Shown here: positions 1 through 6,315 of the stretch, piece after piece
How positions within the stretch are numbered: the stretch's first letter is position 1
How the letters are laid out: every line of letters starts with the position of its first letter
Assembly (NCBI GenBank): GCA_018679695.1
Contig: JAHHKH010000007.1
Location: 1 to 7,023 of the forward strand
From: Maribacter sp.
GTDB lineage: Bacteria > Bacteroidota > Bacteroidia > Flavobacteriales > Flavobacteriaceae
Direction of reading: 5' to 3'
Length of the DNA: 7,023 nt
Position numbers and translations under genes: made by a program
Notes under the pieces: model-generated
The model's input: only the letters and a program-made list of their open reading frames with translations
The model's database searches: none
Told to the model about the DNA's origin: nothing

Positions 1-153
1 TTGCCATTCCGCCAGTCTTTCACTTACCAAAGGATCGGTTTCAGGGACATATCTTTCGTCCTCATAAACAGCTTGTCCCAAGGTATTTTGTGCACATAAG
101 AACATGCTTACTACTAGTGGTAATACCAATATTTTTAATGTCCATTTTTCCAT
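1..153 (-). CDS. Exported protein, N-terminal fragment; probable GH29 alpha-L-fucosidase (partial)
   Basis: Only the first 51 codons are present and the gene runs off the left edge of the window. The ATG is at 153-151. Residues 1-27 form a signal peptide: a short start MEKWTLK, a hydrophobic stretch LVLPLVVSMFL, and a probable signal peptidase I site near LGQA. The single Cys (FLC) does not make a good lipobox because Leu precedes it. The mature start, YVPETDPLVSERLAEWQ (residues 35-51), resembles the segment just before the conserved KFGLxxHWG strand of Bacteroidota GH29 alpha-L-fucosidases, where a T-D-P-L-V stretch is followed by an E/Q-W-Q. The catalytic domain is outside the window, so the family call is from memory of that short motif. 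The start lies 10 bp after the stop of the DUF4838 gene, so the two are very likely cotranscribed. An exported fucosidase would remove terminal or core fucose and suits the GH92/GH18 neighbours. Other exported glycosidases or sulfatases are not excluded. Confidence 0.6.
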   Translation of the reverse strand, partial: MEKWTLKILVLPLVVSMFLCAQNTLGQAVYEDERYVPETDPLVSERLAEWQ

Positions 154-163
154 TTGACCCGAT

Positions 164-2401
164 TTAATTTATAAGAATCTCGTCTGCGAAAATCCAGGAT
201 GGGGTACCCGCCGCATGATGCCAATAAGGGGGATTTGCCAAATTCTTAGCTACAATCTTAATGTATCTGAACTGATCATTCAATTGGTTCACTTCGAAAT
301 ACTGAATGTCGTTGACCTTACTTTTTTTAGTTAATGGATATCTATTTTCTACCGTTCCCAGTTCCTTGAAATTGCGATTATCCTTAGAACCGTAGTACGT
401 TACTTGGGTAGGAAAGAAAACCACATGATTCGTGACCTGGAGAAAGGCCGTGGAAATGGAACTAATGGATTGTACTTCACCTATATCCAAAACCGCTTCC
501 AAATCATTACCCTCAAAACCCAGCCAATTGGCATAGAAACTATTACCCCCCAAGGCCCCATCGGTCAAGACTTGCGGATTTTCATCTGCATATTTCTTGG
601 GCTTTGTCAATAAGGTTACCTTTTTGCCCAGGGCTTTATTAGGTTGCTTTGCTACCGCCAAGGCTTTTTCATAGGTTTTAAGATATTCCTCTACTGTAAA
701 GCCCATTTCATTCATTAGGATGATATTGCCTTTTTTCGTTGTTGACTTGAAATTTTCCAAAAGTCGCAGTACCAAAGCATTTACAACAGGATTTGAGGCA
801 TCTTCTTTGGTGACTAACCGATACTCATCGGAAATGCCCTTTCTACAGGCCTCCAATACCGTATAGTCAACTCCCAATCGTGCCGTTTTTACCCTTGAAA
901 GCAATTCAGTCTTATCCCCAACAGCCTTTTCTGCAGCATCAAAAAGATTGGAATATTCCATTAACAAATCCGGTGATAAATAGGACTCAAAAGCTTGGGA
1001 TGGGTCTCCATATAAAAACAAGAAGAAATCGGGGTCTTCCTTTATTTGAGCATGTATTGTATCGATATATTTTTTTACATAGATACCTGCCTCCCCGTAA
1101 TAACCATTGGTGAACTCGGTCAATAATGAATCGAGTTCCAAAGTTGGGTCCCAAAGCAGTTTAGCCGTGATATAGGACCTCAATTCAAACAATTCGCTCG
1201 GATTATTACTGTGCTGTTCAAAAATCCATTTGGCCCCATTGTTCTTGAATAATTCAATATTCGGTTTTAAGGTGTGCATATTTGGAAACGGAGCGAGAAA
1301 ATTGGTGAATTGGGTGGTATAATCCCAAATTCTAATGTTGTTTGTAAGTTTGCCCCATCCTATTAGATCTTCTGCAAAATCGGCGCATTTTTGTTCTATT
1401 GGCCCACTTCTATCACATTCTATGGAACATAAGGTAATCAATACATTTTCGGCCGGCTTGGTCTTACTTGGTTTACGCGTATGCTGGTAGGCCAAGGTTG
1501 AAATGGTCTTTTCGGGAAAGGCCTCAGCAACCTTATTTACAAAACGGATCATCGTACCTGCCGGACTCCCTTCTTCCTCATCGACCCTAGCACAATTTTC
1601 ACACTGGCAATATTGTTGGTTATCGTCTTGACTCACTGAAATTACCGATGCTTCAGGATATTGCTTGAATAGGGAACTTACCGAATCCTTAACGATATTC
1701 AATACGGCATCATTGGTCAAACACAGTTGTGTTGGAAGTCGTTTGTCTCCACGCCAGGAGTAATATTCAGGATGCGTTTTATAAAACTTTTCCTCAGGAA
1801 TAAATCGATGGAAAGTGTGCACCCTGGCTATGGGCACATAGCGTGGAAAGGCTTCATAGGTTACTTTTTGTTGGTCGGCATAGTCCTTGTTTTCATAAAA
1901 CAGCCTTGAATGCACTGTACGCGTTGTAATTTGGGGTATATATGAATAATCAAGAGGAAGGTCTACCGAAATCGAAGTCATCTTAGGTATTTTTTCGACC
2001 TCCGGGGCAAACCATTTGCAACCTATATAACGTTCTAAAAATTCATAAACCGCATTGTTCAATGCAGTATCCGATCCACCTTGGATATAAAGGTCTCCAT
2101 TCGATGAACTTATCCTGACCTCGTGCTGATCCAGTTCTTCCCCGTTTACGCTTCCAATATATATTTTAGCCTTATCCACACTTTGAGTGCTTTCCTCAGT
2201 AATACTTAACTGGGCATCACTGATCTTTTCGAAGTAGGACTGTACTATTCTTGCAGATTTGTAGGCACTCTCGGTGGCGTCTCCCTTCACCACAATTTCG
2301 TAGTCGGATTGACCATTATTTACGAGTTTCAATGCCTTGTCCGAACAAGAGTTCAATAAGAGGTAAAAGGCAAATAGGATAATTGGAATTTTTGATTTCA
2401 T
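164..2401 (-). CDS. DUF4838 lipoprotein with C-terminal F5/8 type C-like domain (putative glycoside hydrolase)
   Basis: The protein has 745 residues. I chose the ATG at 2401 because it begins directly with a lipoprotein signal, MKSKIPIILFAFYLLLNSC, with lipobox LNSC and lipidated Cys19. The frame also opens at an ATG at 2446, but that would add 15 polar residues before the signal and overlap the GH18 gene by 23 bp. Residues about 35-150 look like the N-terminal alpha/beta domain found before GH20/GH67-type barrels (KIYIGSVNG, then GDLYIQGG and a helix ending in GCKWFAPE). The DUF4838 core spans about 190-440, with HTFHRFIP, HPEYYSWRG, SQDDNQQYCQCENC (257-270), SIECDRS and WDYTTQFTNFLAPFPN. 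A helical linker follows. Residues about 600-744 form an F5/8 type C (CBM32-like) sandwich: LTDG, WLGFEG, DIGEV, YIKIVAKN and terminal FADEI. No catalytic residues can be assigned with certainty; the paired Asp of SQDD and the CxCxxC cluster are candidates for function. Activity is unknown; the neighbours suggest an exo-acting glycosidase on GlcNAc- or hexose-containing glycans. The lipid anchor places it at a membrane, possibly the cell surface. Confidence 0.85.
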   Translation of the reverse strand: MKSKIPIILFAFYLLLNSCSDKALKLVNNGQSDYEIVVKGDATESAYKSARIVQSYFEKISDAQLSITEESTQSVDKAKIYIGSVNGEELDQHEVRISSSNGDLYIQGGSDTALNNAVYEFLERYIGCKWFAPEVEKIPKMTSISVDLPLDYSYIPQITTRTVHSRLFYENKDYADQQKVTYEAFPRYVPIARVHTFHRFIPEEKFYKTHPEYYSWRGDKRLPTQLCLTNDAVLNIVKDSVSSLFKQYPEASVISVSQDDNQQYCQCENCARVDEEEGSPAGTMIRFVNKVAEAFPEKTISTLAYQHTRKPSKTKPAENVLITLCSIECDRSGPIEQKCADFAEDLIGWGKLTNNIRIWDYTTQFTNFLAPFPNMHTLKPNIELFKNNGAKWIFEQHSNNPSELFELRSYITAKLLWDPTLELDSLLTEFTNGYYGEAGIYVKKYIDTIHAQIKEDPDFFLFLYGDPSQAFESYLSPDLLMEYSNLFDAAEKAVGDKTELLSRVKTARLGVDYTVLEACRKGISDEYRLVTKEDASNPVVNALVLRLLENFKSTTKKGNIILMNEMGFTVEEYLKTYEKALAVAKQPNKALGKKVTLLTKPKKYADENPQVLTDGALGGNSFYANWLGFEGNDLEAVLDIGEVQSISSISTAFLQVTNHVVFFPTQVTYYGSKDNRNFKELGTVENRYPLTKKSKVNDIQYFEVNQLNDQFRYIKIVAKNLANPPYWHHAAGTPSWIFADEILIN

Positions 2402-2423
2402 ACCTTTTAATTTAAGAGGGTCA

Positions 2424-3641
2424 TTAGTCTTTTTGGGAAGCGTCATAAATGGCTTTCAAGAGACTATTTTTGTCCTTGGTATCATTGCCCAACTGCCAAA
2501 ACATAATCCCGGCCAATTTCTTCTTGGTGGCATAAGCCGTTTTTAAACGCACCGAAACCGAATCATCATAACTGATAAAAATACTATCCTTGGCACTATA
2601 CAGATAAGGAGCTTTCGCGATGGGATCCCAAAATCTTTTATAATTTTTGTTCGATTCAAACTCCTTCCGAATCTGATGATAAGCGCTCCAACCAATATGG
2701 GAGCCCTTGTTGGGCTGGTAAAGCCCATTATTGTTGGGAGGAACACCTTTCCAAGCCCGACCATAAAAGGCAGCCCCGATAACAATCTGTTCAGTTGCTA
2801 CGCCATTTTCAATACAAAACTCCACAATGCGTTCTACGGATCTTGGTTCATAGGTAAAGCCCCGTTTTCTCATTTCCGATCTCCTTTGTTCAACGTATTT
2901 TGCGGCAGGTGTATCCTTGATATCCTCAAAATCAATCAATCCCAATGCCGTATGATGACCCGTATATGGTGTACTTGCCCCAATTTGATCATAGGTCATT
3001 ACATTCATATAATCAACATGCTTCATTACTTCTTTGATCTCTACATTGTTATAATAACGTTTCCAACCGGCAGAGGCAAAAGTCAATATTTGCTTCCTAT
3101 CCAATGTATTCAGTCCTTCACGCAACTCCTTCATCAAAAGCGTAAAATTCTCTTTGTCCTCCGGACGAGCTTTTGTATTTGCTGCCGGTATCCCTGGATA
3201 TTCCCAATCAATATCGATCCCATCAAGTTGATATTCCCTATTGAATTCCAATACACTTTGAACAAATTTTTCCCTATTGTCCTGGGTATGGGCCATATCG
3301 GAAAAGCCATCCGCACCCCAACCACCACAAGCGATCATAACCTTCAATTCAGGATATTTTTCCCTTTGTACCACCAGTTTTCTGAGTTTTTCCCTGTTTT
3401 CGGCATGCCGGAATTTCATCTCACCATCAATCACATTGGTGAATGAAAAGATAATGTGCGTCAATTGATGCAAGGGAAGTTTTTCGGGCTGATAATCCTT
3501 TTCTGGAACGTAATAGGCCATTACTACATTAGATGCCTTTTTATTTACTTTTTCGCCTGTATCCCGGTCGCCAAAAGATAAGACGAGTACAATCCCCAGT
3601 ATTAGAATTATAGTATAACCAAGATTTTTCATAAAGATCAT
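2424..3641 (-). CDS. GH18 chitinase-like glycoside hydrolase, exported
   Basis: This 405-residue single-domain GH18 enzyme should hydrolyse beta-1,4 bonds next to N-acetylglucosamine by substrate-assisted catalysis. Visible motifs are the beta3 region IACGGWG (103-109, the usual SxGG serine being Ala), the catalytic DGIDIDWEYP (140-149: D140, D143, D145 and acid/base E147), MNVMTYD (212-218) with Y217 and D218 at the substrate oxazoline, and the last strand GIMFWQLGND (378-387) with W382 at the floor of the -1 site. GAAFYGRAW (289-297) introduces an apparent chitinase insertion domain, roughly 295-355, which is typical of deep-cleft subfamily A chitinases. The N-terminus MKNLGYTIILILGIVLVLSF is a signal peptide or anchor without a lipobox. 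The start could be the ATG at 3641 or, equally well, the in-frame ATG at 3632, which gives a more usual signal start; neither has a clear ribosome binding site. There is no carbohydrate-binding module and no secretion-type C-terminal domain. The 22 bp before the DUF4838 gene indicate one transcript. Acting on chito-oligosaccharides or on a chitobiose core are both possible. Confidence 0.93.
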   Translation of the reverse strand: MIFMKNLGYTIILILGIVLVLSFGDRDTGEKVNKKASNVVMAYYVPEKDYQPEKLPLHQLTHIIFSFTNVIDGEMKFRHAENREKLRKLVVQREKYPELKVMIACGGWGADGFSDMAHTQDNREKFVQSVLEFNREYQLDGIDIDWEYPGIPAANTKARPEDKENFTLLMKELREGLNTLDRKQILTFASAGWKRYYNNVEIKEVMKHVDYMNVMTYDQIGASTPYTGHHTALGLIDFEDIKDTPAAKYVEQRRSEMRKRGFTYEPRSVERIVEFCIENGVATEQIVIGAAFYGRAWKGVPPNNNGLYQPNKGSHIGWSAYHQIRKEFESNKNYKRFWDPIAKAPYLYSAKDSIFISYDDSVSVRLKTAYATKKKLAGIMFWQLGNDTKDKNSLLKAIYDASQKD

Positions 3642-3716
3642 TTAGAATTGTAATTACATCGCTACATTATGCCCTTGAAACTAATTGTAAATCCTCTTTT
3701 TTAGCTCTGGAACCCA

Positions 3717-3733
3717 TAGCGTGATCAACGCTA
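3717..3733. repeat. Short hairpin between GH92 and GH18 genes
   Basis: A perfect 6 bp inverted repeat, tagcgt/acgcta, encloses a 5-base loop, 11 bp past the GH92 stop. On the minus strand no T-run follows, so it is not a standard intrinsic terminator. It may be an RNA-stability or attenuation element between the GH92 and GH18 reading frames, or chance. The rest of this 102 bp gap contains a 10 bp palindrome, TGTAATTACA (3649-3658), just upstream of the GH18 start, and no convincing promoter. Confidence 0.3.
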
Positions 3734-3743
3734 ATTTCCTAGT

Positions 3744-6203
3744 TTATCGCTCCGATTTGCTCAAAGAGTAAGGCAAGGAATTATCAGAAACAGCCCAACT
3801 TTTATTCGGCTTATTTCCCATGTCAAAAATTAGTTTGCCCCCTTTCTGTACAACTTCAGTTCCTATGAATGTTTTATTGAAATTTTTACCATTTAGCGTA
3901 GTACCTTGTATAAAGGGCTTGTTCCTACCATTGGAATTCGCGGTGATAGTAAACGTATTGCCATTCTGTAAATGTAGTTCTACCTCATCAAACAGCGGAC
4001 TACCTATGACATATTGGTTGGTTGCCGGTGCTACCGGATAAAAGCCCATGGCACTAAAAACATACCATGCCGATGTTTGTCCGTTATCCTCATCACCGCA
4101 ATACCCATCTGGGGTGGGCGTATATAATTTGGTCAATACCTCACGGATTTTTTCCTGGGTCTTCCATGGCTGTTTTGCATAATTATACAAATAGATCATA
4201 TGTTGGATGGGCTGATTGCCATGGGCATAATTCCCCATGTTCATAATCTGCATCTCCCGTATTTCATGAATTGTAAAACCATAATACGAATCATCATATT
4301 CAGGGGGCATATTAAAAACACCATCCAACATGCCCACAAACTCTTCTTCACCCCCCATCAAATCGATCAAGCCTTGTACATCATGAAAAACCGACCAGGT
4401 GTAGTGCAGGCTGTTACCCTCGGTAAAGGCATCTCCCCATTTCAACGGATTGAAAGGCGATTGAAATTGGCCGTCCTTATTTTTTCCGCGCATTAATTTA
4501 GTAGTTGGGTCAAACAAATTCTTATAGTTCAATGACTTCCCATAATAAACATCAGCCAAACTATCCTTTCCCAATGATTTCGCCATTTGCGCAATTGTAA
4601 AATCGGCATAGGCATATTCCAAGGTACGGGCAGCATTTTCATTGATACCTACATCATAGGGCACATAGCCCAATTCATTATAGTAATCGACCCCTGCCCT
4701 GCCTACGCTGTTTACAGGCCTACCCTCGTTTTCAGTTGCGTTTTTTAAAACGGCATTCAGTAAGGTTTCCGTGTCAAAACCTCCCACTCCACTCAAATGT
4801 GCATCGGCTATAATGGGCGCTGAATTCGACCCGATCATGCAATCACGATGACCCGGACTTGCCCATTCAGGTAACCAACCCGATTCATTATAGGTGTTTG
4901 CCAAGCCTTCCATAATTTGGGAATTAAGGTCTGGATACATCATGTTAAAAAAGGGAAATACCGCCCTGAAGGTATCCCAAAATCCGTTATCGGTAAACAT
5001 ATAACCATTCTCAATCTCGCCATTATACGGACTGTAGTGTACCACCTTATTATTTTTGTCGAACTCATAGAATTTTCTTGGAAACAATAACACTCTATAC
5101 AGGCAGGAGTAAAAGGTTTTCAAATGGTCATTATTCGATGATTTTACCATTATTCTCCCTAGTTCTTTTTCCCATGCCTCAGTAGCCTTTTCCCTGGTTG
5201 TATTAAAACTATCGCTGCCAATTTCCCGGTCTAAATTCAATTGGGCCTGTTCGGGACTTATAAATGAGGAAGCCACCTTAACATGGATTGCCTGTCCTCT
5301 TTTAGTATTGAAACCCACTATGGCACCTACATGATCCCCTTCACTTCCACTACTGTTTTCTTGCATCTCCCACTCATCTGCCCAAGTATGGTTCATTTCA
5401 AAATCAGTATCGAACTCAGCCACAAAATAATTATGGAAATTCTCGGGCACTCCCCCACTGTTATTCCTGCAATAACCTATTATCTTCCTTTCTTCGGGAA
5501 GTATTTTCACCATTGACCCCTTATTAAAGGCATCCAAGAGGATAAATGATTTTTTATTTTCTGGAAATGTGAATTTGAAGTGTGCCGCCCTTTCTGTAGG
5601 TGTTACCTCAGCAACCACATCATAATCCGCTAAATACACACTATAGTAATCTGGCCTTACGGTTTCAGCTTTATGGGAAAAATGGGATTCCCTTTCATCT
5701 TCCTTAAACTTTAAATCGCCCGTCAATGCCATCAATGAAAAGGCAGCATAATCATTGATCCAAGGACTGGGTTGATGGGTTTGCTTTATTCCCCTGATTT
5801 TTTTATCATGATATTTGAAGGTCCAGCCATCCCCCATTTTAGAGGTCATGGGTGTCCAAAAGTTCATTCCCCAAGGCGTGGCGATCGCAGGATAGGTATT
5901 ACCGTTGGATAGACTAAAATCCGAATCGGTTCCCATTAGCGGATTTACATAGGATAAGAGTTCGATCTTTTCGGCGGCATTCCGAGCTGTCCCTTTCCCA
6001 CTACTACTTTTACCTACGCAGGAAGAGAGCAACACAATTGAGCTTAGCAGCAAAATTCCATGTTCAAGCCAATTTCCAATTCTAGTTTTCTTAGGCTCGT
6101 TCAATATTAACCCAGCTTCCCGTAGGTCATTAATGATGCCTGCCTGGCCGTCAGAAAGCTTTACATTGGAAAGCTGGTTATGAAAGTTGTGTTTTCTATT
6201 CAT
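3744..6203 (-). CDS. GH92 exo-alpha-mannosidase lipoprotein, probably alpha-1,2-specific
   Basis: This is an 819-residue, calcium-dependent, inverting GH92 alpha-mannosidase that removes terminal mannose from high-mannose glycans or mannan. The N-terminal beta-sandwich covers about 82-320 (NPLMGTD, GNTYPAIATPWGMNFWTP, HQPSPWINDY) and the (alpha/alpha)6 catalytic domain about 335-800. Visible sites are TEGNSLHYTW with probable general acid E595, H646-E647 in FTIHEIREM, HGNQP (661-665), and GDEDNGQTSAW with the base pair D704/D706. E595, H646, E647, D704 and D706 each lie 62 positions after E533, H584, E585, D642 and D644 of the alpha-1,2-mannosidase BT3990 (numbering recalled), which supports alpha-1,2 specificity. 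The lipoprotein signal GILLLSSIVLLSSC has its Cys at 62, so about 48 mostly polar residues precede the hydrophobic core. The ATG at 6203 is the only ATG in the frame before the signal. A TTG at 6104 would give a more normal 29-residue signal and is an alternative start. The frame stays open 37 further codons upstream, without another plausible start. A promoter-like sequence precedes the gene. Confidence 0.95.
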   Translation of the reverse strand: MNRKHNFHNQLSNVKLSDGQAGIINDLREAGLILNEPKKTRIGNWLEHGILLLSSIVLLSSCVGKSSSGKGTARNAAEKIELLSYVNPLMGTDSDFSLSNGNTYPAIATPWGMNFWTPMTSKMGDGWTFKYHDKKIRGIKQTHQPSPWINDYAAFSLMALTGDLKFKEDERESHFSHKAETVRPDYYSVYLADYDVVAEVTPTERAAHFKFTFPENKKSFILLDAFNKGSMVKILPEERKIIGYCRNNSGGVPENFHNYFVAEFDTDFEMNHTWADEWEMQENSSGSEGDHVGAIVGFNTKRGQAIHVKVASSFISPEQAQLNLDREIGSDSFNTTREKATEAWEKELGRIMVKSSNNDHLKTFYSCLYRVLLFPRKFYEFDKNNKVVHYSPYNGEIENGYMFTDNGFWDTFRAVFPFFNMMYPDLNSQIMEGLANTYNESGWLPEWASPGHRDCMIGSNSAPIIADAHLSGVGGFDTETLLNAVLKNATENEGRPVNSVGRAGVDYYNELGYVPYDVGINENAARTLEYAYADFTIAQMAKSLGKDSLADVYYGKSLNYKNLFDPTTKLMRGKNKDGQFQSPFNPLKWGDAFTEGNSLHYTWSVFHDVQGLIDLMGGEEEFVGMLDGVFNMPPEYDDSYYGFTIHEIREMQIMNMGNYAHGNQPIQHMIYLYNYAKQPWKTQEKIREVLTKLYTPTPDGYCGDEDNGQTSAWYVFSAMGFYPVAPATNQYVIGSPLFDEVELHLQNGNTFTITANSNGRNKPFIQGTTLNGKNFNKTFIGTEVVQKGGKLIFDMGNKPNKSWAVSDNSLPYSLSKSER

Positions 6204-6250
6204 TTTTATCGTTCTTGTTCGCTTATGGTCTTTTCCTGATCTGTTTAGTT

Positions 6251-6280
6251 CAAATGCTACGGTGCTATTCTCGTGGCAAA
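6251..6280 (-). promoter_or_regulatory. Candidate Bacteroidota-type promoter for the GH92 gene
   Basis: On the minus strand a TTTG (6280-6277) is followed after 17 bases by TAGCATTTG (6259-6251). This resembles the Bacteroidota -33 TTTG and -7 TAnnTTTG elements, but with one extra base between TA and TTTG. It lies about 50 bp before the GH92 ATG, which would leave a leader of roughly 40 nt. The match is imperfect and there is no transcript evidence. Confidence 0.35.
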
Positions 6281-6288
6281 CCAGTTTG
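6277..6288. promoter_or_regulatory. Operator-like dyad overlapping the candidate -33 element
   Basis: The sequence caaac-ca-gtttg is a perfect 5+2+5 inverted repeat overlapping the TTTG of the candidate promoter. Position and symmetry would suit a dimeric repressor or activator site, but a dyad this short also occurs by chance in AT-rich sequence, and no regulator gene is in the window. Confidence 0.25.
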
Positions 6289-6315
6289 AAAGACTTTTTT
6301 AATGATCCGATTCAT

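Noticed and set aside
3266..3396. Recurring tttttccct strings in the GH18 gene
   Set aside because: They encode repeated Arg-Glu-Lys codons in helices of the enzyme, not a DNA repeat array.
2676..3446. A 256-codon open frame on the plus strand opposite the GH18 gene
   Set aside because: It is antisense to conserved GH18 catalytic motifs, has no recognisable domain, and its composition (Ile/Phe/His/Pro-rich) is typical of a reverse-strand shadow.
3646..3690. Direct repeat AATTGTAA at 3646-3653 and 3683-3690 before the GH18 gene
   Set aside because: An 8 bp AT-only-like repeat in a 100 bp AT-rich gap is close to chance expectation, and it does not line up with a promoter.
4200..4496. Plus-strand open frames opposite GH92, such as this 98-codon one
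   Set aside because: They lie inside conserved GH92 sequence, have no recognisable domain or start signal, and are explained as shadows.
6265..6315. A 16-codon frame (MNRIIKKVFQTGLPRE) whose ATG directly follows the MFS stop codon
   Set aside because: It is too short to judge, has no ribosome binding site, and overlaps the promoter-like elements; no support as a leader peptide.
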